Of a DNA stretch of 50,268 bases, positions 1 to 7,503 are shown in pieces. Within the stretch, counting starts at the first letter, position 1. Every line of letters begins with the position of its first letter. The stretch spans positions 1 to 50,268 of the forward strand of contig RFGB01000142.1 in the NCBI GenBank assembly GCA_003697125.1, given 5' to 3'. The DNA is from Alphaproteobacteria bacterium. GTDB lineage: Bacteria; Pseudomonadota; Alphaproteobacteria; Rhodobacterales; Rhodobacteraceae. The translations under genes and the position numbers were made by a program. Under the pieces are notes generated by a model that saw nothing but the letters and a program-made list of their open reading frames with translations, did not search any database and was not told where the DNA came from.

Positions 1-823
1 CGGCCGGGGCATCGGCCCCCTCGTCGGTCACCGGCAGCGCCGCGCCGCGGCGCCGGCGGGCGGGTGATCCGGCCGGCGTCCCGGGCCGGGCCGCGGGCGG
101 CGCATCGGACGCGCGCCGGGGCGCCAGGGCCGCCTGGCCGCCAAGGCGCAGCGCGGCAATCCCGCCGCGGGCGAGCGCGCGCAGAAGCCAGACGAGCGCG
201 GCGAGGGCGGTGCGCAGGCCGGTGGCGCAGAAACGCGCGAGGCCGCGCGCCTCGGCTCCGCTCATCCCGAGCCCGAGCCCCGACAGCGCCAGCACCGCCG
301 GGGCCAGGGCGAGCGTGGCAATGTCGAGCCCTTCGACCGGCGGCATCGGCAGCGCCCGCAGCACCGCGGCAAGCAGCCCGTCGCCCACCATGCCGCCCAG
401 CCCGAAGCGTTCCTGCCAGCCGGATCCCGGCACATGGGCGGACAGGAAGGCCGCCAGCGCCAGGATGGCGACGATCAGCACCGGAACCCGGGTCAGGGCC
501 CGCTCCTCGCCCCGATGCAGGACGAGCCGCACCCCCCATGCCGTCAGCCCCGCCGGCAGCGCCGCCGCCGCCCAGCCCAGGGCGAAGACCAGGGCGCCCG
601 CGACATGGGCGCCCACCAGGCCCAGCATGTTCGCCGGCGGGTTGCCGGTGGCGTTGAACGGGCTGGGGTCGGCGGGGCTGTAGCTGGCCAGCATCGCCGC
701 CATCGCCCCGCCCAGCCCGATCAGCGCCAGCCCCAGCGCCTCGACCCCGCGCCGGCGCAGCGCGCGGCGCATGCCCTCGCTGACCAGCCGGTTGCCGGAA
801 GCCTGTTGCGCGGCAAGCGTCAT
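1..823 (-). CDS. ftsK: DNA translocase FtsK, N-terminal part (cut by window edge)
   Basis: The frame starts at an ATG at 823 and stays open to the window edge, giving 274 residues of a longer protein. The segment has several hydrophobic helices separated by short loops and the stretch SYSPADPSPFNATG, followed by NMLGLVGAHVA; this matches the four-helix membrane domain that anchors FtsK at the division septum. The visible part ends in an Arg/Ala/Pro-rich linker. The motor and gamma domains that pump DNA and act at dif lie outside the window. The gene begins 19 bp after the stop of the upstream aminotransferase gene on the same strand, so the two are probably co-transcribed. The family call is inferred from the membrane domain alone. 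Confidence 0.85.
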   Translation of the reverse strand, partial: MTLAAQQASGNRLVSEGMRRALRRRGVEALGLALIGLGGAMAAMLASYSPADPSPFNATGNPPANMLGLVGAHVAGALVFALGWAAAALPAGLTAWGVRLVLHRGEERALTRVPVLIVAILALAAFLSAHVPGSGWQERFGLGGMVGDGLLAAVLRALPMPPVEGLDIATLALAPAVLALSGLGLGMSGAEARGLARFCATGLRTALAALVWLLRALARGGIAALRLGGQAALAPRRASDAPPAARPGTPAGSPARRRRGAALPVTDEGADAPA

Positions 824-842
824 GAGACCGGGTCCCTCCGTT

Positions 843-2024
843 TCAGCCCTGCATCAGACAGTCGCGGATCGCGGTCAGGCCGCGGGCGACCTCCTCGGCC
901 GGGGCGACGAGGGCGATCCGAAGATGCCCCGCCCCCGGATTGCCGCCGCCCAGCCTGGGGTGGCTGTCGCGCGACAGGAAGGATCCGGGCAGCACCCTGA
1001 CCCCTTTCTCGGCCCACAGCCGGCGGGTGGCGGCAATGTCGTCACCGACATGAAGCCACAGGAAGAAGCCGCCCCCGGGCGGGTGGTAGCCGGCAAACCC
1101 GCCCAGGATCGAGTCGGCGATGCGGTATTTCTCCTGATAGAGCGCGCGCGAGGCCTCTACATGCGCCTCATCCGCCCAGCAGGCCGCCGAGGCGTGCTGT
1201 ATCGGCAGCGGCAGCGGCGCGCCGCCATAGGCGCGCAGCCTGCGCAGCGCGGCGATGGTCCTGCGCCCCCCCGCGGCGAAACCCGAGCGCAGCCCCGGCA
1301 GGCTGGAGCGCTTCGACAGGGAATGGAAGGCCAGCACACGCTCGGGATCGGCCTGCGCCTGCAGCGCGCCGGGGGGCGGCGCGTCGCGCCAGATCTCGGA
1401 ATAGCATTCGTCGGCGAAGATGCGGAAATCGTGCCGCTCGGCCAGATCGGCCAGCCGCTGCCACCATGCCGCGTCCGCGACCGCCCCCTGCGGATTGGCG
1501 GGCGAGCAGACATAGACCGCCGCGGTGCGTTCGAGGATGTCTTGGGGCAGGGCGGCGAAATCGGGCAGGAACCCGGTTTCGGCGGTGGCGGGGACATGCA
1601 CCGGTTCGGCCCCCGCCGCCAGCGCCGCCGCGGCATAGACCTGGTAGAATGGATTGGGCATCAGCACCGCGGGGCGGCGGCCGTTCACGGATTCGGGCAC
1701 CAGCGCCAGGGCGGCGGCGAACAGCCCCTCGCGCGAGCCGTTGAGCGGGAACACCTCGTCGGGATCGCGGCGGACGCCATAGCGCCGCGCCAGCCAGGCG
1801 CAGATCGCCTCCAGCAGCGCGGGGTGCCCCTCATTGGGCGGATAGCGGCCATGCTCGGCGACATGACGGGCCAGCACCTCGGCCAGGAAGGGGGGCGGGG
1901 GGTGGCGCGGCTCGCCCAGAGACATCGCGATCGGCTCGCAGCCCGGCGCGATCCCGTCGAGGAGCGCGCGCAGACGCGGAAAGGGATATTCGGGCAGGTC
2001 GCGGAACCGCTCCGGCAACTGCAT
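843..2024 (-). CDS. Class I/II PLP-dependent aminotransferase, DapC-like
   Basis: This 393-residue protein is a fold-type I aminotransferase. The PLP lysine is K238 in SLSKRSSLPG. Asn177 (SPANPQG), Asp205 and Tyr208 (ADECY) and Arg246 (LRSGF) occupy the usual cofactor-binding positions, and the substrate-entry motif GRYPPNEG lies at 59-66. Proteins of this subgroup are often annotated as succinyldiaminopimelate aminotransferase (lysine and peptidoglycan precursor synthesis), and lying next to ftsK fits a cell-envelope role. Substrate cannot be fixed from sequence, so aspartate or other amino acids remain possible. It is upstream of ftsK with a 19-bp gap. The ATG at 2024 is the only good start before the conserved N-terminus. 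Confidence 0.85.
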   Translation of the reverse strand: MQLPERFRDLPEYPFPRLRALLDGIAPGCEPIAMSLGEPRHPPPPFLAEVLARHVAEHGRYPPNEGHPALLEAICAWLARRYGVRRDPDEVFPLNGSREGLFAAALALVPESVNGRRPAVLMPNPFYQVYAAAALAAGAEPVHVPATAETGFLPDFAALPQDILERTAAVYVCSPANPQGAVADAAWWQRLADLAERHDFRIFADECYSEIWRDAPPPGALQAQADPERVLAFHSLSKRSSLPGLRSGFAAGGRRTIAALRRLRAYGGAPLPLPIQHASAACWADEAHVEASRALYQEKYRIADSILGGFAGYHPPGGGFFLWLHVGDDIAATRRLWAEKGVRVLPGSFLSRDSHPRLGGGNPGAGHLRIALVAPAEEVARGLTAIRDCLMQG

Positions 2025-2171
2025 TGGGGATCACTGCCTCACAATTCAGGCATCTGGCGCGCCTTGTTGCCATGAAATGTAGCCCGTGCGCAGCCCCCCG
2101 GTCCAGCACCGGCCCCGCGCCGCCCCCTGCCGGGGCGCCGCTGTGGCCGCGGCGACACAGGCCGGGCGGGC

Positions 2172-3149
2172 TCAGCCGCCTCCGATCAGCACCCCCGCGG
2201 CCAGCACCAGCGCGCCACCCAGCACCACCTGGAAGACGGCGCGCAGCATCGGTGTCTGCATGTAGCGGTTCTGGATCCAGGCGATCGCCCACAGCTCGAC
2301 GAACACCAGCGCCACGGCGATTCCGGTCGCGGTCCAGAAATCGGGGATCAGATAGGGCAGGGCGTGGCCCAACCCGCCCAGGGCGGTCATCACCCCCGAG
2401 GCGATGCCGCGCTTCCACGGCGCGCCGCGGCCGGAGATGACGCCGTCGTCGTGGACGGCCTCGGTGAATCCCATGGAGATGCCCGCCCCGACCGAGGCGG
2501 CCAGGCCCACCAGGAAGGTGGTCCAGGTGTCCTGGGTGGCGAAGGCGGTGGCGAAGATCGGCGCCAGGGTGGAGACCGAGCCGTCCATCAGCCCGGCCAG
2601 GCCCGGCTGCACCCAGGTCAGCACGAACTGCCGATGCGCCAGATCGACCTCGCGCGCGCCGGCATCGCTCTCCTCCAGCGCCTCCGCCGCGCCCCGCGCC
2701 CTGTTCACATGGCCGATCTCGGCCGCGGCCAGATCGCCCAGGAGCTTGCGCGTCTCGGGATCCGAGGTGCGCTGCGCGGCGGCGATGTAGAAGTCGTGCG
2801 CGGTCTTCTCCATCCGCGCCGCCTCCTCGCGGATGCGCTCCAGCGGCAGGTTCTCGATCAGCCAGACCGGGTTGCGGGTGTAGAAGCCGGCCACATGCTC
2901 GCGCCGGATCAGCGGAATGACCTTGCCGAAGCGCTTGCGGAAGATCTCGATCAGCCGCCGGCGGTGCTCGTGCTCCTCCTCGGCCATGCGGTCGAACATC
3001 GCCGCGGTGGCCGGATAATCCGCCCGCAGCCGTTCGGCATAGGTGGCATAGATGCGCGCGTCATCCTCCTCGGCCGAGATGGCGAGGGCGAGGATCTCCT
3101 TCTCGTCGAGCTCGTCGAAATGCTTCCTGCTGGACAGAACCTGGAACAT
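2172..3149 (-). CDS. mbfA: Membrane-bound ferritin-like iron exporter MbfA
   Basis: The 325-residue protein has two parts. Residues 1-165 form a ferritin-like di-iron domain with Glu/His clusters (AEEDD at 26-30, AEEEHEHR at 56-63). The rest is a VIT1/CCC1-type membrane domain with hydrophobic segments from about 180 to the C-terminus. This arrangement is that of MbfA, which in Bradyrhizobium and Agrobacterium exports iron and protects against iron and peroxide stress; those genes are repressed by Irr. Here an Irr-type box sits 15-31 bp upstream of the start. The ATG at 3149 has a GGAGGGG ribosome site about 5 bases upstream. The gene is divergent from mutS with 131 bp between start codons. 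Function is inferred from architecture and regulatory site together. Confidence 0.92.
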   Translation of the reverse strand: MFQVLSSRKHFDELDEKEILALAISAEEDDARIYATYAERLRADYPATAAMFDRMAEEEHEHRRRLIEIFRKRFGKVIPLIRREHVAGFYTRNPVWLIENLPLERIREEAARMEKTAHDFYIAAAQRTSDPETRKLLGDLAAAEIGHVNRARGAAEALEESDAGAREVDLAHRQFVLTWVQPGLAGLMDGSVSTLAPIFATAFATQDTWTTFLVGLAASVGAGISMGFTEAVHDDGVISGRGAPWKRGIASGVMTALGGLGHALPYLIPDFWTATGIAVALVFVELWAIAWIQNRYMQTPMLRAVFQVVLGGALVLAAGVLIGGG

Positions 3150-3163
3150 GCCCCCTCCGGGAA

Positions 3164-3180
3164 TTTAGAATCGTTCCAAG
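3164..3180. promoter_or_regulatory. Iron control element (Irr box) of mbfA
   Basis: The sequence TTTAGAATCGTTCCAAG is an interrupted inverted repeat matching the alphaproteobacterial iron control element TTTAGAA-N3-TTCTAAA in all seven bases of one arm and five of seven in the other. It overlaps the best -10 position for mbfA, so Irr bound there under low iron would block transcription. Confidence 0.72.
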
Positions 3181-3206
3181 CATGACGGCAAAGCGCGCGC
3201 CGTCAA
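3178..3206 (-). promoter_or_regulatory. Putative sigma70 promoter of mbfA
   Basis: On the minus strand TTGACG (3206-3201) is followed after 17 bases by ATGCTT (3183-3178). The -35 is good, the -10 weak. Its position relative to the iron box and ribosome site supports it. Confidence 0.4.
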
Positions 3207-3280
3207 GCCGCGGCGCGGGCTTGACGCCCCCGGCCGGGTGTCGGAAACCGGACCGAGCCGCGATCAGTCCGGGAAGGCCC

Positions 3281-5923
3281 ATGTCCGAGAAGGAGACCGC
3301 CGGGGTCACCCCGGTCATGGCGCAATACCTCGAAATCAAGGCCCAGCACCCCGATGCCCTGCTGTTCTACCGCATGGGCGACTTCTACGAGCTGTTCTTC
3401 GAGGATGCCGAGAAGGCGGCGGAGGCGCTGGGCATCGCGCTGACCCGGCGCGGCAAGCATCTGGGCCGCGACATCCCGATGTGCGGGGTGCCGGTGCATT
3501 CGGCCGAGAGCTATCTGCACACGCTGATCCGGCAGGGCTTCCACGTCGCCATCGTCGAGCAGATGGAGGACCCCGCCGAGGCGCGCAAGCGCGGTTCCAA
3601 GGCGGTGCTGCGGCGCGAGACGGTGCGCACCGTGACCCCCGGCACGCTGACCGAGGACGGGCTTCTGGAGCGGGGGCGCAACAACCATCTCGCCGCGCTC
3701 TGTCCGGTGCGGGGGGATCTGGCACTGGCCTGGGTCGACATCTCGACCGGCGCGCTGGCGGTCTCGCCGACCGATGCGGACGGGCTGGGCGCGCTGATCG
3801 CCCGGGTCCAGCCGGCCGAGACGCTGGTGCCCGAGGGCTTCGCCCATCCCGCGCTGGCCGAGGCGGGCAGCCTGACCCGGTTGCCGGCCACCGCCTTCGA
3901 CAGCGGCGCGGCCGAGCGGCGGCTGCGCGCGCTCTACCGCGTCGCCACCCTCGATGCCTATGGCAGCTTCGGCCGCGCCGAGCTGGGGGCGCTGGGGGCG
4001 CTGGTCGGCTATGTCGAACTGACCCAGCGCGGCCGGCTGCCCAGCCTGCGCCCGCCGCTGCGCGAGGCTCCGGGCAGCGTGATGGAGATCGACGCCGCAA
4101 CGCGGCGCAATCTCGAGATCACCCGCGCCCTGTCGGGCGGGCGGGAGGGGTCGCTGATCGCGGCGATCGACCGCACCGTGACCGGCGCGGGCGCAAGGCT
4201 GCTGGAGGCGCGGCTCAACAGCCCGGCGACCGGGATCGGCGTCATCCGCGACCGCCATGACGCGGTGGAATGGCTGGCCGGCGATGCCGCGCTGGCCGAG
4301 AGGCTGGGCGGCATGCTGCGCCGGGTCCCCGACATGGAGCGGGCGCTGACCCGCCTCAGCCTCGAGCGGGGCGGCCCGCGCGATCTGGCCGCGATCCGCG
4401 ACGGGCTGGCGCAGGCCGGCGCCATCGCCGCGACCCTGCCCGAGGATGCGCCGGCGCTGCTGGCCGCGGCGCGCGCGGCGCTGACGGGCCATGATGCGCT
4501 GGCCGCGGCGCTGGAGGCGGCGCTGGTCGACGAGCCGCCGCTTCTGCTGCGCGATGGCGGCTTCGTCGCGCCGGGCCATCATGCCGGGCTGGACGAGGCG
4601 CGCCGGCTGCGCGACGAGGGGCGCGGCGTCATCGCCGCGCTGGAGCGACGCTATCGCGAGGAGACCGGCATCCCCTCGCTGAAGATCCGCCACAACAACG
4701 TGCTGGGCTATTTCGTCGAGACCACCGCAACCCATGCCCGGCGCATGATGGCCCCGCCGCTGTCGGACAGCTTCATCCACCGCCAGACCACCGCCAATCA
4801 GGTCCGCTTCACCACGGTGGAGCTGTCCGAGCTCGAGACGCGGATCCTCAATGCCGGCGCGCGCGCGCTGGAGATCGAGGCCCAGATCTTCGCCGGCCTG
4901 GTCGCCGAGGTGCGCGCGGCCGCCCCCGCCATCGCCGGCGCGGCCGCGGCGCTGGCCGAGATCGACCTTGCGCTGGCCTTCGCGAGGCTGGCGCGCGAGG
5001 AAGGCTGGGTCCGGCCGCGGATGGAGGAGAGCCGCCGCTTCCATGTCACCGGCGGACGGCATCCGGTGGTGGAACAGGCGCTGCGCCGAACGGGCGGCAG
5101 CTTCGTCGCCAACGATCTCGCGCTCGACCCCGACGGCAAGCGGATCTGGCTGGTCACCGGGCCCAACATGGCCGGCAAGTCCACCTTCCTGCGGCAGAAC
5201 GCGCTGATCGCGGTGCTGGCGCAGGCGGGGGCCTTCGTGCCGGCCGAATCGGCACGGCTGGGCATCGTGCGGCAGCTGTTCAGCCGGGTCGGCGCGGCCG
5301 ACGACCTGGCGCGCGGGCGGTCCACCTTCATGGTCGAGATGGTCGAGACCGCCGCGATCCTGAACCGCGCCGGGCCGGATGCGCTGGTGATCCTGGACGA
5401 GATCGGCCGCGGCACCGCCACCTTCGACGGGTTGTCCATCGCCTGGGCGGTGCTGGAGCATCTGCACGAGGTCAACCGCTGCCGGGCGCTGTTCGCGACC
5501 CATTATCACGAGCTGACCGCGCTGGCGGCGCGCCTCGACGGGCTGGCCAATGCCACCGTTGCGGTGCGCGAGTGGGAGGGCGAGGTGATCTTCCTTCACC
5601 AGCTGCGCCCCGGCGTGGCCGACCGGTCCTATGGCGTGCAGGTGGCGCGGCTGGCCGGGCTGCCGCCTGCGGTGGTCGAGCGCGCCCGGGTGGTGCTGGA
5701 GGCGCTGGAGCGTGGCGAACGCGCGGGGGGCCGCGCCGCCGCCACCCTGATCGACGATCTGCCGCTGTTCTCGGCCGCCCGGACCGCGCCGCCCGCGCCG
5801 GCGCCGTCGCCCCGCCTCGCGGCGCTGGAAGCGGCGCTGCGCGAGGTTCTGCCCGACCAGATGACCCCGCGCGAGGCGCTGGATCTGGTCTACCGGCTGA
5901 AGGAGATGCTCGAGAACCCCTGA
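3281..5923 (+). CDS. mutS: DNA mismatch repair protein MutS
   Basis: MutS recognises mismatches and small loops and recruits MutL. The 880-residue protein carries the mismatch-stacking Phe-X-Glu motif (GDFYE, F35 and E37), the connector, lever and clamp regions, the ABC-type P-loop GPNMAGKS at about 627 with the FMVEMVE loop and the Walker B segment VILDEIGRG, and a short C-terminal helical tail. Length is normal for the family. The frame is open upstream to 3182, but the ATG at 3281 directly precedes the conserved N-terminus (MSEKETAGVTPVMAQYLEIK) and has a purine-rich GGGAAGG site, so the longer start is rejected. It is divergent from mbfA and followed by a strong hairpin. Confidence 0.98.
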   Translation: MSEKETAGVTPVMAQYLEIKAQHPDALLFYRMGDFYELFFEDAEKAAEALGIALTRRGKHLGRDIPMCGVPVHSAESYLHTLIRQGFHVAIVEQMEDPAEARKRGSKAVLRRETVRTVTPGTLTEDGLLERGRNNHLAALCPVRGDLALAWVDISTGALAVSPTDADGLGALIARVQPAETLVPEGFAHPALAEAGSLTRLPATAFDSGAAERRLRALYRVATLDAYGSFGRAELGALGALVGYVELTQRGRLPSLRPPLREAPGSVMEIDAATRRNLEITRALSGGREGSLIAAIDRTVTGAGARLLEARLNSPATGIGVIRDRHDAVEWLAGDAALAERLGGMLRRVPDMERALTRLSLERGGPRDLAAIRDGLAQAGAIAATLPEDAPALLAAARAALTGHDALAAALEAALVDEPPLLLRDGGFVAPGHHAGLDEARRLRDEGRGVIAALERRYREETGIPSLKIRHNNVLGYFVETTATHARRMMAPPLSDSFIHRQTTANQVRFTTVELSELETRILNAGARALEIEAQIFAGLVAEVRAAAPAIAGAAAALAEIDLALAFARLAREEGWVRPRMEESRRFHVTGGRHPVVEQALRRTGGSFVANDLALDPDGKRIWLVTGPNMAGKSTFLRQNALIAVLAQAGAFVPAESARLGIVRQLFSRVGAADDLARGRSTFMVEMVETAAILNRAGPDALVILDEIGRGTATFDGLSIAWAVLEHLHEVNRCRALFATHYHELTALAARLDGLANATVAVREWEGEVIFLHQLRPGVADRSYGVQVARLAGLPPAVVERARVVLEALERGERAGGRAAATLIDDLPLFSAARTAPPAPAPSPRLAALEAALREVLPDQMTPREALDLVYRLKEMLENP

Positions 5924-6217
5924 TCGCGGGCCGCGCGGGCTGCCGAATACCCGGCGCGCCGCCGCCGGGGAAGGAAGCGGCGGCGCGCCCTGCGGGCATC
6001 CGGCCATTCCGCGGAACGCGACACAAGAGGGGGGATCCGCGGAAACGCACGCCACGCGCCGGATCGGAGCGTCCGATCTGCCCGCCCCGGCCGCCAGCGT
6101 GCCCGTGACTGGCTCCCGGGGCGGGCTTTCGCTCGTCTCACCCGGGCAGTATCGGCGATCGCGCGCGGCCGCGCTGTGCGCCAGAACACTTTCCCGGCCG
6201 GCTCGCGGCGCGCGCCG
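5924..6217. other. Gene-free stretch between convergent mutS and MBL-fold gene
   Basis: These 294 bases lie between the ends of two converging genes. I see the terminator-like hairpin at 5953-5989 and a short palindrome TTCCGCGGAA at 6007-6016. No conserved reading frame or RNA gene is apparent. Confidence 0.6.
5953..5989 (+). terminator. Hairpin downstream of mutS
   Basis: A perfect 13-bp inverted repeat, GGCGCGCCGCCGC at 5953-5965 and its complement at 5977-5989, surrounds an 11-base purine-rich loop. There is no T-run, as is common in very GC-rich genomes. It lies 30 bases after the mutS stop. Confidence 0.55.
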
Positions 6218-7036
6218 TCACAGGGTGATGCGCATGCCGTCGCGGGCAAAGCCGATTCGGCCCCGGCCGGCGCCCAGCTCCGCCTCGGCCCGCGACAGGT
6301 CGGCATCCGTTCGGGTGGGGCTGTGGTGCACGATCAGCGTCCGGGCGACCCCCGCCGCCACGGCCAGCCCGCAGGCCTCGCGCCAGCTCGAATGCCCCCA
6401 CCCGACCCGGCGGCGGTATTCCTCGGCGGACCATGGCGCGTCATAGAGCATCAGGTCCGCACCGGCCACCGCCCGCGCAAGCCGGGCATCGATCTCGGGG
6501 GCGCCATGCTCGTGATCGGTGATGATGCACAGGCTGCGGCCGGCCGCCTCGATCCGGAAACCCGTGGCGCCGCCGGGATGGTTCAGCGGCACGGCCGAGA
6601 CCAGGAACGGCCCGAAACCGGCAGGGCCGGCGGGCAGGGCGCGCACCGGCACCGCATAGTCGCCCGGAATCCGCACCGGCCACAACGGCGGGGAATAGAG
6701 CCGCCCGAGCGCGTCTTCCACCTGTTCCACCGGCAATGCGGTCCACAGCGTCACCGCCGTGCGGCGCGCGATCAGCGGGGCGAAGAAGCCCAGGCCGATC
6801 AGATGGTCGAAATGCGGATGGGTCAGCAGCACGTCGAGCGCGTCCGGCGGCCCTTCGCGCATCAGCCTGTCGCCCAGCTCCCGCATGCCCGACCCGCAGT
6901 CGACCACCAGTGACCGCCCCGCGGCCGAGAGCTCGTAGCAGCTCGTGTCGCCGCCGAATCCGGCGGTCGCCGCGCCCGGCGCCGGGATCGAGCCGCGGCA
7001 TCCCCACACGGTCAGGCTGAGCGAGGCATCCGTCAT
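6218..7036 (-). CDS. MBL-fold metallohydrolase
   Basis: The 272-residue protein has a metallo-beta-lactamase fold. It opens with the strand and turn WGCRGSIPAPG then FGGDTSCYEL, and carries the metal-binding motif HPHFDH (H73, H75, D77, H78). Later ligand candidates are in LNHPGG and ITDHEHG. This subgroup resembles tRNase Z/PhnP/cyclic-nucleotide-phosphodiesterase-like hydrolases rather than beta-lactamases. No signal peptide is seen, so it should be cytoplasmic. Its start overlaps the stop of the upstream cyclic-nucleotide-binding gene by 4 bases, so it is the last gene of a coupled three-gene operon. A role in hydrolysing the ligand sensed by its neighbour is a guess. Confidence 0.85.
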   Translation of the reverse strand: MTDASLSLTVWGCRGSIPAPGAATAGFGGDTSCYELSAAGRSLVVDCGSGMRELGDRLMREGPPDALDVLLTHPHFDHLIGLGFFAPLIARRTAVTLWTALPVEQVEDALGRLYSPPLWPVRIPGDYAVPVRALPAGPAGFGPFLVSAVPLNHPGGATGFRIEAAGRSLCIITDHEHGAPEIDARLARAVAGADLMLYDAPWSAEEYRRRVGWGHSSWREACGLAVAAGVARTLIVHHSPTRTDADLSRAEAELGAGRGRIGFARDGMRITL

Positions 7037-7503
7037 CCGCCTGCCCGCATCTCCTCGAGCTCGGCGCGCGTGCGGGCCAGTTCCTGCGTCGTGCGTTCGA
7101 GCCGCACCGTCATCACCTTCAGCAGCTCCAGCGCCATGCAGGGAAATTCCTGCAGGCAGCGCATCAGGGTGGCGCGGTCCAGGCGCAGCGCCCGCAGGGT
7201 GCCGCAGGCGCGGACGGTGGCGCTTCGCGGGGTCTCGGTCAGCAGCGCCATCTCGCCCACGATGTCGCGCGGGCCAAGCCGGGCGACGGGGGTGTCATGC
7301 CCGCCCACCCGCACCAGCACCTCGGCCTCGCCCTCGAGGATCACATAGGCCGAATCACCCTCCTCTCCCTGCACCATCAGGGTCTCTCCCTCGTGGAAGG
7401 TGCGCGATTCGGCCATCAGGGCCATCAGCTTCAGCTGCCCCCTGTCGACCCGGCAGAACAGCGGCGATTCGGCCAGGATCTCGGTCTCGTTCGATATCTT
7501 CAT
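7033..7503 (-). CDS. Cyclic nucleotide-binding domain protein
   Basis: This 156-residue protein is essentially one cyclic-nucleotide-binding (CAP-family) domain. The phosphate-binding cassette is intact: GEMALL at 83-88 and PRSATV at 92-97 supply the Glu and Arg that contact the ribose and cyclic phosphate. There is no helix-turn-helix, so it is not a transcription factor of the CRP type; the C-terminal 40 residues are a charged helix (ELARTRAELEEM) suited to protein contact. It overlaps the ABC gene upstream and the MBL-fold gene downstream by 4 bases each, suggesting it is a cytosolic regulatory subunit for one of them. Which nucleotide it binds is unknown. Confidence 0.88.
   Translation of the reverse strand: MKISNETEILAESPLFCRVDRGQLKLMALMAESRTFHEGETLMVQGEEGDSAYVILEGEAEVLVRVGGHDTPVARLGPRDIVGEMALLTETPRSATVRACGTLRALRLDRATLMRCLQEFPCMALELLKVMTVRLERTTQELARTRAELEEMRAGG

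Noticed and set aside
3182-3280. Longer mutS start at 3182
   Set aside because: It would begin over the iron box region, and the added 33 residues have no MutS similarity.
6007-6016. Palindrome TTCCGCGGAA after mutS
   Set aside because: Ten bases in a GC-rich, gene-free area can arise by chance and no target promoter is next to it.
3203-6055. A 950-codon open frame on the minus strand opposite mutS
   Set aside because: Composition is Gln/Arg/Gly/Pro-rich with no family motif, and it mirrors mutS codons. Long antisense frames are expected at this GC content.
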